In this document: one piece after another, positions 1 through 15,000 of the stretch
How positions within the stretch are numbered: the stretch's first letter is position 1
Layout: each line of letters begins with the position of its first letter
NCBI RefSeq assembly: GCF_964355755.1
Contig: NC_092670.1
Coordinates: 15,747,201 to 15,811,200 of the forward strand
Source of the DNA: Antedon mediterranea
Lineage: Eukaryota; Echinodermata; Crinoidea; Comatulida; Antedonidae
Length of the DNA stretch: 64,000 bases
Direction: 5' to 3'
Translations under genes and position numbers: made by a program
The notes under the pieces: model-generated
Databases searched by the model: none
Told to the model about the DNA's origin: nothing
The model's input: only the letters and a program-made list of their open reading frames with translations

Positions 1-3000
1 CCTTCTTCCCTGTATGAGCGTACGTCGAGCGATACGTGTCTGTAAATTTATAAAAGTTACAAATGAATTGCCGATTTTCACCCGAAAAATAAATACGCAT
101 TTTTGGGCAGTGACCCAAATACTGTACTTAGTATCCGAACCCCCTTGACAGATCCTGGTTACGGCCCTGATTTGAGTTATCTACTTTATTGTTCCACGTT
201 AATTTCATCAATGGATCTTCTGATCTATCACATACGAATGATTCTGCCACGTCTTATTCGAATCGCTGCCGCATTACATACATAATAATGACAAACACGT
301 ATTTCAATTTCCTGGCAAATAAATGTAGATATTAGTGTCAAAAGTTATATCGTGCTGTTTTCAGTATTTATTCAAAAAAAGTCTGAATGGATATATTATT
401 TGGTTTGTCAAGATAGCGATGGAGGTGGAGAGAAAGCAAATACAGGAACTGGATTGGGTATCGAATCTCTGTGGTCAAGTAAGGAAGAGTAATTTTACTT
501 TCCTTGCTATGTCCCGTGTGCAGAAGCAACAGGAATTGTAACTTCCAAATCGGCCCGGTTCTTCAGTGACGTCATAATTCAAGTTGTTGGGTTATATCAA
601 GGCAATTGTCAAGTTTCATATCTCGTTTTAAACATGATAATTATATGCATTTTTTAATTTGCAACCAAAACGTGAATTCTTCTTTATACCCGGCCGTATT
701 CCTCTTTCTCATTAAGAGCCTTGTTTCAAATGAGAATATTTTCCAAGTGAGTAAACCTCTAATATTTCCAATATGTATCGTCGCGCATCATATAAGCTTT
801 AATGTTTATATTTACTGTACCAGGATAACCTATGCCTAATGTCATTTATTCATTCAATCATATCTTTACTTAGTCTTTTTAAAAATCTCAAACAAGAAAC
901 AACACAAAACGATGGTAATCAAGTAGACAATAAGCAAGGAATAAAATCGCTGAAGCAAATCTCACTAATAACTGACTTATCCACCTTAGATTACATAACA
1001 AAAAATTTGATAAATTAAAGAAATAAAATCAACGTTTTAGAATAATAGTAAAGTCAGCATCATTTTAGGGGATGTCATTGAATTGAATCTAGTCATTTAT
1101 TAACCGAACCTGGGAGAGTTAATGTAATGTATAAATATTTTTATGTTGTCAATAATTGCATGCCTTTCCGAATAATGAGGCATTCGTAGAAACAGATTAT
1201 GAATAATCGCTTTCCGTTTTGCTTATGTCTATAGAAAGTAGGCCTATGGGTTAATGGACTGTTGGTTTTCTACTCTTAATAGCTCGTATACTAGAGTAAA
1301 ATATTGCGCATGCGCAGATAGTTTAAAGGTATGTTTTTGTTGAGTGCTTGCCGAAACTACAGTAGGCCTACAAAAAACTGAAATGTTCAATAACATCTTG
1401 TATTTATGAGTGTTCAGTATGCGAATCTGTATGTCTAATGATTTTGTTGAATTACCACAAAGAAATGTTTGATCAGAGATGTTATGTTGTGTAAATGGAC
1501 AAACTCATTATGTTGTTTGCGTTTTTTCGGATGTACCAACATGAGAACTGTACGTGTCTTCTGCAAATAAGTTCTGTCAACATACATTTCCCGCCAAAAG
1601 CACTTAATTGTCTTATGATTCACACAGGCAACATTTCTAGTATAGTTCGCCGAACATTTGTCCATCAATGAGATGATTTACATCACCTTGTATTAGTATC
1701 CTCCACTGAGAGTGTACACTATTAAAAGCATTCAATTGCAATAATTAGCTACGATTCGATCGACAGCGCGTCACACAGGTAATTTAGATAAAGTAGCAGA
1801 CGACAACATCGTCTTTCTAGTCGGCGTGCTATGCTCTACTTCAATGGTACTTTATGACAGTAAATGATGTAATATGAAATCAGTAAGTACACTAAGCTAC
1901 TGAACTTTGTATTCATGAATAACTAGGGTTATTATTACATTCATCACCTTTGAAAAGAATCTATAATGGTTTTCTGGTAAAGGAGTAGGATATCTGACTT
2001 GACACTACACCAACTTAGTTATGGTATTCTTCAAAGATCCTCGATTTAAAATGATAAATTGCAACATGCAGTTTGGCAAATCCTCAATACAAGTTCAATG
2101 ACTTTCCTATGCTTTATGTATTGTGCTTAGCTGACGCAACCTCTAGTATGGTCATAGTATATGGCTTTAAAAGAGATGTTCATTTTAAAATTATTAACTA
2201 AGATATTCTACCCTTACTCTCTTCACCCTCTATTCACCAGCATGTGCCTCTTTTGTTTTCATTTCTTTCATTCCAGTTCACTTAGTGTTGCCTGAAAGCT
2301 CTGCAAATTGTTCTGGCTGTTTTTACTTTTTTTTAAATTTGTTTTGATTTAGCTATTTGTTATTTTGTATTGTATAGATTTGTTTGAGATATTTTTACTT
2401 GTTAAATTTTAAAATAATTGTTTTGCCCGCCATGCAGTATAGCAGCAAAGTATATGAATCCATTAGCCGTGAGGTCAATTAAGAGGTCAATTAAAAATAC
2501 CATCAATTAAATGAAATAACTCTATAACCATCAATGTACACGTCACAAACACAGAAGAGCGAAATACAATAAAGCGCTCTGAACATTAATTGCAACAAAA
2601 TTAATATTTGCGCTTTAATTTCATAAATAACTCCGGAAGGTTCTTACAGAAGTAGATAATATAAACAGAAAAATCACATAACTTACAATGAAATACAAAT
2701 AATTTAAAATAACAATCATTCTAATTATCTTTACGTTAAATACAAATCACTATTAAAATGTTACTGTGGATTGATTTAGGTACAAAAGGTGATCATTTAG
2801 TAGCCGTGGCTATAATTCTGATGTCACAATAATTGAAGTTCGATCGTTGCCAATTTAGTTTTCATCCGTAGGCATTTTAATGTAGACAGTGTTAGCATGT
2901 AATGGCACCATTTCTAGGTTTTTGCGCAAAGCGTTCTTTTGGAATTATTATGGCAACATCCACGTGGTTGAGGTGCTGTAGTTTTATTTTTTTTAAAGGG

Positions 3001-3270
3001 TCCACCGTAGAATTCGCCAAGGTGGGCATGAAGAATAACCACGGCTATTATTGATTTTATTTACAATACAACTATCAATTTACTAGTAATAAAAGGCAAA
3101 TGCCATTTATATCAAAATTTAAGAAGAGCGTTCTTTAAAAGCTCACGCAGCCTTACGCAACAACAATTTATTTCCGTGTCACTAACACCAACAAACAGCC
3201 AACCGGTTTGTCCAACCATGGTCCAACAGAAAGCATAATATTTAATTTAAAATAAGTCTATATATATTGG
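1..3270. other. gene-poor AT-rich stretch
   Basis: I see no supportable exon here. Open frames are short and lack recognisable motifs or splice context. Positions 1 to about 110 match, inverted, the stretch around 62720-62822, so the window opens inside a dispersed repeat. Positions about 2285-2380 are a diverged copy of a dispersed repeat that recurs at 37540, 41150 and 48070. Confidence 0.6.
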
Positions 3271-3978
3271 CTAAGAGATTACGCAATCAGACGGTTCGCC
3301 ATTGTGTTTCATCTTTGGTTTACTGCTTCTCCGAATCAGACTACGACTTCGTGTCATATCCTTGTCGGAAACTCTAAATTTGCCATCCTTATGTCTCGAC
3401 TTGTATCCGTACTCACTCATCCTTCTCTTGAGCACTGGACTTAACTCTCTTGCGGCTGGGATCTTTGCAAGCTCTAGAAGCTTTTGAAAGATGTCTAGAA
3501 TGCTTTGGTTCTCCTTTGCAGACACTTCTAAATGTGCACAATGCCAGTTCTCATTGATAGTTATATCGTTGACTTCTCCTTCGCCGACTCGACGACCAAT
3601 CGATATATCTAGCTTATTGCCAACTACAACTACAGGTATCTGATCATAGTTAGATCGCTGCTCTCGAATCTGTTCGTAAATCTTACGAACTTCTTCAAAC
3701 GATTGACGGTCATCTATAGCGTACACAAGCAGAAAGGCATGCGCAGTTGATATAGACAATCTTCTCATTGCAGGGAATGCCATTGCTCCAGACGTGTCCA
3801 GAATATCAACCTTGATATTATGTCCATTTACAGTATATTCTCTACAATGTAAATCCTCAACAGTTTCTTTATATTTTGTTTCAAACTTATTTTGTAGAAA
3901 TTGCGATATGATAGAACTTTTTCCAACTCTGCCAGCTCCAAGAACAACAACTCGGTACCGCTCATCCGAATCAGACAT
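3271..3978 (-). CDS. Ras-like small GTPase, Ras-dva/RASD type, with CAAX box
   Basis: A complete 235-residue single-exon reading frame. Visible G-box motifs in order are the P-loop GAGRVGKS (about residues 15-22), a switch I region with ETVEDLH, DTSG as the G3 box, VGNKLD (NKxD) as G4 and SAKE as G5. The last four residues, CVIS, form a CAAX prenylation box after a basic, serine-rich tail, so the product is probably membrane-anchored. Sequence after G3 (AMAFPAMRRLSI) resembles Ras-dva and RASD/Dexras proteins rather than classical Ras. The residue matching Ras Gln61 is not Gln, and the P-loop has Arg where Ras has Gly13; in such families this goes with low intrinsic GTP hydrolysis. The start is the first Met, just before SDSDERYRVVVLG. 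AATAAA-like signals lie downstream near 3055 and 3167 on this strand. Family call is firm; the choice between Ras-dva and RASD is not. Confidence 0.9.
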   Translation of the reverse strand: MSDSDERYRVVVLGAGRVGKSSIISQFLQNKFETKYKETVEDLHCREYTVNGHNIKVDILDTSGAMAFPAMRRLSISTAHAFLLVYAIDDRQSFEEVRKIYEQIREQRSNYDQIPVVVVGNKLDISIGRRVGEGEVNDITINENWHCAHLEVSAKENQSILDIFQKLLELAKIPAARELSPVLKRRMSEYGYKSRHKDGKFRVSDKDMTRSRSLIRRSSKPKMKHNGEPSDCVIS

Positions 3979-4099
3979 GTTACTTAATAGTATTTCACGT
4001 AATGGAATTCCAGCAAAAATGAAAATGTACTGTAGTAAAACTGATGACGCAATTATAAATAAATTTGATTATTCGAAATTTATTTATTAAATGTATTCT

Positions 4100-7000
4100 C
4101 ACTAGCTACCAATTATAACCTCTATTGTATTTTTATCCAATCGGTATCATTGTTATTCAACAAATATGTGTTCCATTTGTCTGCTAAGCTTCATGTGCAA
4201 TCTCTTCATAGCTGAAAGACAGATCACGATTTAAGACTATTCCGTTGCTTACTATGTCGTCATGGTGATAACAACCCTACGAGAAAAACATAAAAGATTT
4301 TAAAACACTTATTCAACGTTAATTATTAGTTGACCAGCAAACAGTAATTATTTTAATCTGATCGCGCTCAGATTAATTACAAGAATTTTTAAAATCAAAT
4401 TTATAACATGAGAACGCCATTGTTGTAATTTTTGGTTGCTAGCAATCAATTCATTTCCTGCAATAAACAAAATATGATGATTAAATTTCATTATTAAAAA
4501 ATTCACTTCCGTTTCAAAGAATATATTACCAAAGTATTCAAACCTAACACCAATCATTTCAGTAGTGTTAACATAATAACAAACGTTATTATTCAAATTT
4601 ATTTACGCCCGCAGTCATCGAGTACGATTACTGATGCTGTGTTACATCATAGCCAATCAAAAATTAAAAACAATGACAGCACTAATGACGAATATGGAAA
4701 ATGCTTTTAGTAGGAATCGTCCGGGTACTTGTTAGAGTGACATCATGTTGTATATTTTAAAATGTAAATTAGAAACTGTTCATAATTAATGATTGTTATC
4801 TCCAAGGCTGTTCAACCCGACCAAAAGCAGCTGCCCTTTAGAAATTCCATTTAAAATCATAAGCATGACAAAATAGATCCAGCTAGCTAATTTCAAAGTT
4901 ACTCGAGCGAGTTTAAGGCCTGTAATGCTCCAGAAACTGTGGCCATTTGCCTAGCATTAAACATAATACCGTTTTTTTTTATTATGAAGGAGGTTGTATT
5001 TTGATAATGCATTTTATTTTATTGAAGGCCGTGTAATGATGTTGGATTGCATCGATATGTAAAGAAACAATTCTTAAGTTAATGGCTGCTTTAAGTTCCC
5101 CTTTAAGCAAAAGTAAAATGTTATCGTGAAAAGAAGATGAGAGACGAAATTGACGCTTCCAGCTAACGTTGCTTCTTAGTATGATCAATTTTGATGTTTT
5201 TGACTTTCAATGGCTAAAAATATTAGATACATTCTAGGAAGCATTGTAATTCTTTTTCTACAAATTTGGCTTAAAGCATGATTAGTTTTGGTACTAGGGA
5301 GATTGGTCAGGCTCCCATGGAGTGTGAAGCAACGCAGTCACACATGTAGTACTAAATAATCCTGAAAATTGCAGAAAATATTGAATTTTGAAAGAAAAAA
5401 AACCAACACGACGGCACTATTAGGCTAGTCCAGTACTACTTTCTGTTTCTCTCAATCAATTTGTGTCGTTATACTGTTTAGGCCTGATTTGAAGCAACAA
5501 TTTAATGTTTCATAAATGAATAACTCTTAATGTGCACACGAAATTTTTATTTATCAACTTACTGTTTGTCAATTAGGTATAACATAACTTAGCGGTGATG
5601 AACTCAGATTTTACGAGTATGTAACACCTTCTGTTCATCAAACGAAACGACTATTCTGAAGAAAAGAGCCAGTTGACACCATAAAGATTCTTATTTCTTT
5701 CTGCTAACACGCACGTAAATCTCTTTGGAACAATAAATTAATTCTCTCTATTCGATAAGAAAGTATACATCACTGAATTGAATGAAACATCACCCTTCTA
5801 TTCAGAATATAAATTTTGCAAGTTCCCCGGTGTTTGTATCCATCCAGATTTATCCAGGGACAGTCTTACTTGTACCTGGCTGCTGTAGTCGCCAGTTTAT
5901 CCAGGGGCGTATTAATCAATGTCTTAAGCTTTAATAGAATGCTAGGTAGAATTCCAAATTGCAATCGATGGATTAAGATATGAAATTATGTCTAAAGTTA
6001 TATTTCTTCTAAAAGTAACGTTTTTAAATCATTTTTTATCACCAAATAAATAAGATGAAATTCTTTGAACATTAAAAAAAGATAAAATGATTCCTTGGTT
6101 ACTGATAAACGAAAATTCAATTTCAAAGGAATTGAATGTAACTAATATTGAACGCTATAACTTCAACTTTAACTGAATAAAACCTATATATCAAGAAAAA
6201 TTATGTTACTGTGGATTCGACTTAAAAGTTTGAAATGTATGTCGGCTTCAGATAATCGCATGATTGGTAATTACCGCGCGGTACTTTTTTATAACACGCA
6301 TTACATCAATCAATTTATTCGTAAATTTTGCCTCAACAGTTCACTAATCTTCACAATAAAATAGTTTTTGCCATTCGACTATAATAAAATACATTAATAA
6401 TGTAAAACATGCTGGAAGTCATGCGCGACAGACAGTGGGGATTAGAATACGATAACATTTCATGTCTCTAATGTCAAATTGTCCAAAAAAAGAACTAGTG
6501 TGTAACGAAATTATCCGAACATGCAATGGAATAGTTCATTGCAGTCCTCTAGCGGGGACCAGTCAGGTCCACCCCTCTACCCCCTACATTATAATATTAT
6601 ATATAATCATCGTATTTTAGTATGACGATAAAAACAGATTTAGTGAAAATTATTATAATTTTTTTCCCGTTTCATTTTCGGTGCTAATTATATTTTACGT
6701 GTCTAATAAAGCGTAATTTATATGCTCTCGTAAATACACACTATTGATTTGGAGATATTGTGTTCGTCTTTTTATGTATTCCTGAAAATAGAAAATACCA
6801 AGAGTTATATCAACTCTTTCTTCTTCATAAGTAAATATGTTTCTGTTGTTTAGCTTGTCATAATAACACTAACTATTCATTTTGAAACATTACTATAAAT
6901 ATAAAGGAATAAATGTTAATAGATATCCAAAATATAATATGTGAATTGCATAAAACTCTGTATGGTATAATCTTTAACCTACAATGCACTTTTACGTTAC

Positions 7001-10000
7001 GCGTGTCGCGCGCGCGCCGCTACGTGTAAATACGTACACCATATATAATTTTTGAACGCTTCCGTTTATCATCCGTTTTTGTATTCATATCAGCTGTTTC
7101 TTCAGCATAACGCAATACGATTCTTTTAAGTGAGCCACTTAAATCTAAATTTTACCTCATTAAATTTGTAATTAATTTACTAATTGCACTTTACTATTAT
7201 GCTTTTCCATTTCCAAATCGTGACAAAAGTGATACAAACATAGTTGTGGCGGCAACATACATGATGCTCACCACACACGCAAAAGACAAATTTACTAGCG
7301 CTACACGTTCCAACAATACCAGCCATGTAATGAAACGTGCCGGTGCTGCATTGTCAACGATTTGCAAACTCGTCTATTTTCTTCTTCAGTACAAATTAAA
7401 TCGACATTAGCACCAGGTTGGGCATTCTTAACTTCGTTAGCCTGTATATAGTTTCTTTGCTGATTTTTTTTTACAGTGAGGTCGTCGTTAATTTTGCGTA
7501 ATTTCCTTTCACGTCCTTTTGAAAGGTTTCGTAATTTAGCATTGGACATGACAATAACTTAACTTAACCACTCAGCCGGATGGTTCTTAATTTTCTAAGT
7601 TACGTGACAAACGCTAATCTACACGTTGTGTGCGAGTTGAAGCACTACACAATGTTTTCCGTTTCTATAACAACGTTGATAATGTGTTAAATCGATAAAA
7701 CCAGGTTATGGGGGACAATTGTTCTTTCAAAGCTGAGATTTGGTTATTATACTATCGATCCGGTCAGGTGACCTATAACAGCAACATAGCCTACCTACCT
7801 GTGGGTGAAGTGAACATGCAGTAAATTCAGTTGACCTCAGAAAAGCTGGATAAAGATAAAAAACTATCTAATTATCACATTTTGATTTGACGTTTATTTA
7901 ATTAATGTTGATTCTCTTTTATCTCAAAATAATTAAAATTACATTAAAGAGCGCCTCATAGAGTTTACATCGCGCCCTCTATCACAAGCTTTTGTTCAGA
8001 CAAATGATGTTTATTACAACTTAATTCAGAACCACTTTATATTTAATACATCATCTTTTATTTATAGTTATTCTTTGAAAATATGGAAAGTTGAATTTTG
8101 CAATTTCCCATTTCTGAATGCAATTATGCGATAGTAATTTTAAATATACACAGATTCGTCTTGATGACTCGCGTAATAATTCCATTAAAACATAATTTAA
8201 CATCTAACAACATGCCAGTTGAGTATTTTAGTAAAGATAAATGATTTAAAATTGGCATTGATTGTCCATTAGATTCTCTATTTAATATCATAAGATTTAC
8301 GACGGGGGAGGTTAAACTGTCATTTAGTATTAATTTCTACGCCTAACCGACAGTGTACAGTATATAGGAAAATAAATTAGAGGCACGCAGAATATGAATA
8401 ATTATGCCATGTGATTATTATATGAACTAAATGCTGAAAACATCAATGCTGTAGGTATCATGTGACTTTATATTTATTTATTTATTCTTATTTATTTCAA
8501 TTTGATTAGAATAGAATACAAAATAGCAAAAAAAAAAAGAAATCGTGAGTTTTGCTGGGAAATATGACAGGGTATGACAGGGCATGACAGGGTATTACTA
8601 AAAAAAGACTTAATGCCAGATGTAGGCCTAGTAGTTTTTATTGGTCTACGGTATGTTGCCATTGTTTCTATTAACTTCACACAGTTTTAGCCTTTAATAT
8701 ATTATGTATTAATAATATTCCTACTTAGGGGCATTTCCACCGCCAACAAGAAAGCTTAACACTGATTAAGTAATATTTAATTATTATAACGTGTCTTTTT
8801 GTGATATAAATTATTTAAGTCGTGTAGTAAGTAAGTGTATACTTATTTTCGATAGGCATTTAAACATTGGTGGTCCGCTGACAACGATTGCATTAAATCA
8901 TCTTATCGTTCCGAGTGGAATATCATAAAATATGGGGTTTTTTTTCAAAATAGCAGATTCAAACTTCAATCTTAAAAAAGTGATTCACCTTGAACAATAA
9001 AAGAACCGTTGAAAAAATAAGCATAGTCTGTCTCGTTTAGCTGTCTACAATTAATAATAGAAGCATATATAATTCAAACATCCATATAAACGATTACGAA
9101 CAACAAAGAGCATCTAAAAGCGAAGGGGAAAAGAGAGAGAAATATAAATCGTCAAGACAATCTCTGAACGCACACTATAAGATACAGAAAAGTTGCATAG
9201 TCAAGTAAAATAAAATTATCAATCAACAAAATACTCAAGTAATCAGATTACTTATAATCTAGCTTGCAGAAGAACAACTTCCGTAAGTAGTCAGAATTGG
9301 TCGTATAATATATAACGCCGCTAAGAGTTCGGCAAAAAGTGCCTGGAGTACTCAGAATATTAGGTAATCCTGTGAAGCGTGGTATATATTATAACTGATC
9401 ACCTTTAGCTAACAAACGTTGATTAATACCGTAATTAACCAGGGGTTTGCGATCAAAAGGGGTCTCTATAGTTAATTCTCCCTGCGGGCACTCTCTATCA
9501 TGTCAGTTGCAGTGGAATACGCAACGTAAACTGTATACTTATAGCAAATTAATTGCACGTTCACTATAAATATATATCGTGTGAAACTAGCAACCTATAT
9601 ACATTTGATTCTGAATTTATACAGATCGTTAATAATATTACTATTAATATAAATGATAATTAATTAAATGAATGAATTTAAGTGGTTATTACTCCTAATT
9701 ATATTGATGGTTAATAATGCATACCACCATTTTCGTATCACCAGGTTCTCGTACAGTAACGTCTAGCGACAATAAACATCCCCATTAATTATAGTTTGTT
9801 GTCTCCTGACTAACCTCACTCACATGGGTTTGCCCCTGAAACTATGCCTATGTTTGTTTGGACAAAGCCTGTTACCGTCTTTTGACACGAAGTTTTTGGT
9901 GTCTTTTTAGACATAAAACCGTACCAGAATCGAATCAAGTTACATCATGTAAAAGCGTCATTACATAGGACTGAGAATAAAGTAAATTGCATTAGAAAAA

Positions 10001-13000
10001 AATAATTCAATGAGTTGTGTGTAAACAAGAGGCAAACTGATCCATTAGTGAAATCTCTGGTGATGCTTTTTAATTAAATTACATGCTGTAAAATCTCAGC
10101 TCTAAAATAATGATTTTAATAGCTTCATGTTCTACCGATTTGTTTACAAAAATATCGTAAGAGGGTTCATGCCAATTAACGTTTTTAGGTCAAAATTAAA
10201 TCATAGCTCTGTCTTATATTGTGTACTGTATCCTTCGTCGAAAACATACAGTGAGGAAGCCATGAGCATCAAATCGAATCCCTACAATGCACACAGTAAG
10301 AATATACTATACGATTTTAATGGTGTAGAAGAAAACATACATTGAAATAAATAAAAACCAGAAAACCTTTTTGAATATCAGAGATAAAATACTTGCTTCG
10401 TTTCATAACTGACTCGCTTCTTTAATTACCTTGACTAAGTTTAAATGTTGTCAATAACGTTTTGATAACGAATGCATACACTTCATAAAACCTCGTATAA
10501 GAAACAGCAGAAGGATATACGATCGTTTATTATCTCACAATCTTGCAATTAGTTTAAAATGTTCGCCGTTGAAAGAGCGTGACGTTTGATGTATTATATG
10601 GCATTTCATGTACCGATGGACGGCTTATACAAAGGCCTACGGTGTATTCGCACAAAGGGAGGATGAAAGGAAAAACATTCTATAAGTAGGCCTAATAGAA
10701 CGCATTGAATACACTCTTATAGTTTGTGAAATTATCTAGAGATCTACAAGGTGAATGGGAAACATAAGAAATGTACAAAATACAAAAAGAAGCAATAACA
10801 ATAGTTTCATTTTCAAAGAATGAAATGTCTATAATGATATACAACTATCATAATGAAGATTCTGATTAAGTTTAGTAATGAAGAAATAATTGAAATAAAC
10901 GTGAGTGAATCTCACAAAAAAAGTATAAACGCACTATATTATCTCTTCTCTAGTGCAACAGAGGAAAATGGAAAAGTCAAACCATTGGCTTACTAGATAA
11001 TTCTGTAGTAGACAAATGTTCTTTTAAATATAAATATAAAGAAGAGCAAGAATTCTTTTTGTAGCAATGAAAAGCTAAAAATCTTTTTAAGGAATTGGAA
11101 ACCGATTATGTAGACCAAGAAATTGCTCGGTTAGCTTCAACTACTACTATTATAATGAATACTGACTGCAGACCGAATGTAATTTAAGACAAATAAAAGA
11201 TCCCTTCAGGGAAAAAATAATATATTGAAGAATTTTGAAATTCGATATTAAGAACGATCTTTTTTTATCGAAAAAAAAAGTATATTTATCTATTTAATTG
11301 ATGCTTTCATTTAAGCTTATTTCTGACTATATGTTTACTTTACTATCGAATCATGTTAAGATAGGCCTTTTAACCATGTTGCCCTTTTCCATTCTCTTTT
11401 ATCATTTATGAGGCTTTCAAAGCACTCACAGTTTAATAATTCAACGTACTGTAATTGTTTAATTGTAATCATCTTTAATTTCTGTAATGGTTTTTTTCTT
11501 TTTTTTCCAAAAATCTTAAATCAATTTGTGCAATTTATTTACATATTTTTTAAATGGAAACAAACGTATTTAGCTGGCAGGTGTACCGTATATTTTTATA
11601 CGTTAATATAAAATAAACAAATATTGATTACCAATATTAATATTTACTAAGAGTTTTTTCTAAGTTTGAATTTAATTAGCCAATTATTTTACTATTGACT
11701 ATATCTGAGAGAGTTTTGACTATCATGATTTAAGAATTATTCTCCAGAGTGGTAACATCAAAACGTCTTTTGTGTCTTTTTTTTTTTTATTTAGCAAATG
11801 TTTCGTTCTGATCATGGAGAAATATGTTCTAATTGATTTGTTTGTAAATATTGTTTAGAAATTAGTCGAACTTATTTCTCCATGGAATAACATACGGTAC
11901 AAAATATTTCCTTTCTATTCCGTATACTCCATACAGACATGTTCTGTTTGTATCTCAGTTGATTTTAGCACGACCACTCTCAGTCGTTTCCTAAAAGATT
12001 CGTTAAGTTGGATTTGCAACTAATCTGTAACAGTTTAGTAAGTCTGTGTTTTGGTATTTAACGCTAGCTTGTAATTCCAATTATTTATGCTACGCAAATC
12101 TCTCAAATCTGCAAGTATATCAATACCAATAGTAATCTTAAACTTGCATAAAATACTATACAATAATATAACAGTCATTCTACTCTGGCAACCATATTTG
12201 TTTAGAGATGATACAATTTGAAGGCAACATAACAAGTAATTTCAGGATATGAAAATATTTAATGGGTAATTCAAATGTTCTAGTATCAATTACTACGGTA
12301 GCTGTTTATTGAGTCACTGAGTCTGGTACCTTATGTTCGGTTGCAATTATGTTATACAAATCAACCATTTGCACTAAAATAAAAGAAAACGTTTTTGATA
12401 GGACCGTTCTTTCATTATATGTATACAAAATTTCAAAAGACCACAATTCGTAAAATACGAAATCGGTTACAAACCAAACAATACTGATTGTGTGAATGTC
12501 GAACAAATAATAGATATATTACAGTAAAACAAACATTTTACATATTTTGGATGCAGGCCTACGAAGCATGGTACGGCTAATGAAAACACTACACGTAATT
12601 GTTTCAAAAGATAGATTTACATTGATGTATTCATACTTACCGTGTTTCGGCTCTTAACTGTAATTCCAATGTATTCCGTCAAATAATACGCCAACCGAAT
12701 TTCGAATACACACAAGTATAAAAACAGAAAACGCGTAAATCCTAATACAATGTATTATAAAACACCATCTGTCGCAAAGATAGACAGTGAAGGCGGATCA
12801 ATGCATTGTACATACAGGTATTATGAAATAATAATAATACTTTTTTTATGGATTCATATCTGTTGATAGTGCGCGCTGTGCAATAACAACAGGCTATAAA
12901 CTGTATAACTGCTATCTTTGATATTATAGAGCAACTATTTGCTCTATGATACTAAACGCGATGCGTTGGATGTTATAACCAATACGGTAATAAGCAGACG

Positions 13001-15000
13001 TTAAAGTAGATGGCGCGAAACTGCAATAGATCGAATAAACTAATATGTATCACTAAAACACAATACTGATGCAATGTACAGACAGCATTGCTAATAGAAT
13101 TGATCAATGGTAGATAGCCGATTCATATCAATATTAGTGTATATTGCTGTGCAAGTTTATTTCAATTTTAAATAAATAAAGACCGCGAAAATGTCTTTAA
13201 CAAATAAAGACAAACGTATTTTTTGATTGTACAAAGTTAAACTAGGGGGCGATATTGCAGTTTGATTCATTGTCATGTTTAAATATTAAAGTTTTGCTTT
13301 AAAGGCTAGGCGCGGGCAAGAAATTCCAATTCCATACATTCCAATAATTATCGATCTATAGTTTCCCCTATGTTTCATAACTTTTGGGATTTTATTTGTG
13401 TTACACGGGCTTGTTGAAAATAAGTACTTTCTTATCAGTTGGGGAGGGGGGGGGGGGGAATAGTTCAAATTACACAGTAAAATCTCTATTCTTTTGTACA
13501 CACATTTTGGAAATAGAGGGGCATTTTAAAAGCTATGAAAAATAAACGGTGTAGTAAAAAATGTTATCAGATGACTAAATATGGGTATAAATGGAATTTT
13601 ACATTTCAGATGTTTATATTCATGCTATAGCAAAAATTATCCACCATCTATCCACCATCTTTTTTCACCTTCTAGGGAGTCACCAGACATGTTATTACAT
13701 TAGGTTAAACTACCTAACAACTGAAAAAAGTCTTCCTGGTTTTTATGGCAGAATTTCGCCAAATTTTGTATTTGACCATATTAAGGGAAATTCATGTTTT
13801 TTCGTCTTGATTTCTGTTACAAATATTTGATTTATGTACAATTAACAAGATATTATATTCAAAATTCATGCGTGTACCTGAGCTTAAAAAATATATAAAA
13901 TTATTATCACAAAAAAAATCATACTTTTATTTCCAATATTATTCAGGTACATTATATTTTAAAAACCATTATATTATTTACTGGTACAGTACACTACATC
14001 TAAAACATTGTTTTACAGTTGGAATATATGAACGTAAAATGTTGTCATAAACTACGATTTTGTTAATGAATTACAGTACTGTTACTGCTGAGTATATTGT
14101 AACTGTGTTCAGAAAGCCTGAAATAATATTGGCCATTTTGTTTAGTAATCATTGTTAAAATATACACAAAATATACATACGTTTTAATATAATAATATTA
14201 ATTATATTACAATTCTAAAATATCCACTGTATGTACCAAGAATATTATAAATGAAACTTATGGTTAAATTATAATAAACGTTCATAATATGTATTCATAA
14301 TTATAATTTAAATTGTTACAGATTTATATGAAATGTTCATTATTGTTTACCGTATCTTCCTTAACATATTAATTCATTATATTATAAAACATCTCACAAA
14401 TTGTTTTTGTAAAAATTTCATCAATGTTAAAAAAACTAATTGTTAGAGTGACTATATGATACCAAAAAGAGTGGCACTTCTGAAAGGCCTTTTTACTAAA
14501 AAATAACCTAAAAATAAACTACAAAATTTAATAATAAATTAGCCTAAATAACAATTTTAATTCTAAATTATACTTCCACCCACATCTCTCATTAGAAACA
14601 ATAAGTATTATACATACTAAAAGAAACTCTGATTACATCCTTAAAACTAAACTCAGTAAAAAAACACATAAATAAATGTGGCATTCTGTAGTAAAAAGAA
14701 ATAGTATGATTTGTCAACAGATAATTTACATAAAGCTAGCTATACTCACATTGCATAGTCAGAACAACTTTTTGTTCAAATGCTGATATACAGTAAATAA
14801 ATGAATCAAAATACTATGAAGTTTAAATCTGGAATAAGTTTGACAAATGTACATTTCTCTAATTCATCCTTTCCACTATCAAGCCAATAGAAGAATGAGA
14901 TAGAAAGCTGCAAAACACACTTGTTTCCAGCTTATCTGTCTTACAATGTGCATATTTTATAACTTAATTGCTATATCCAGCCCAAGTCACAATGTTTTTT
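4100..15000. other. long gene-poor intergenic stretch
   Basis: About 11 kb with no exon I can support. It is AT-rich with scattered homopolymers, a GC-alternating patch near 7005-7020 and a G-run at 13441-13459. Short open frames, for example 7301-7549 on the minus strand, lack family motifs. It could hold regulatory DNA for the GTPase, but nothing in the sequence identifies it. Confidence 0.5.

Noticed and set aside
7301-7549. 82-codon minus-strand frame rich in Lys/Arg/Asn
   Set aside because: No recognisable domain, no splice partners and no promoter or neighbouring exon; a basic start alone does not support a gene.
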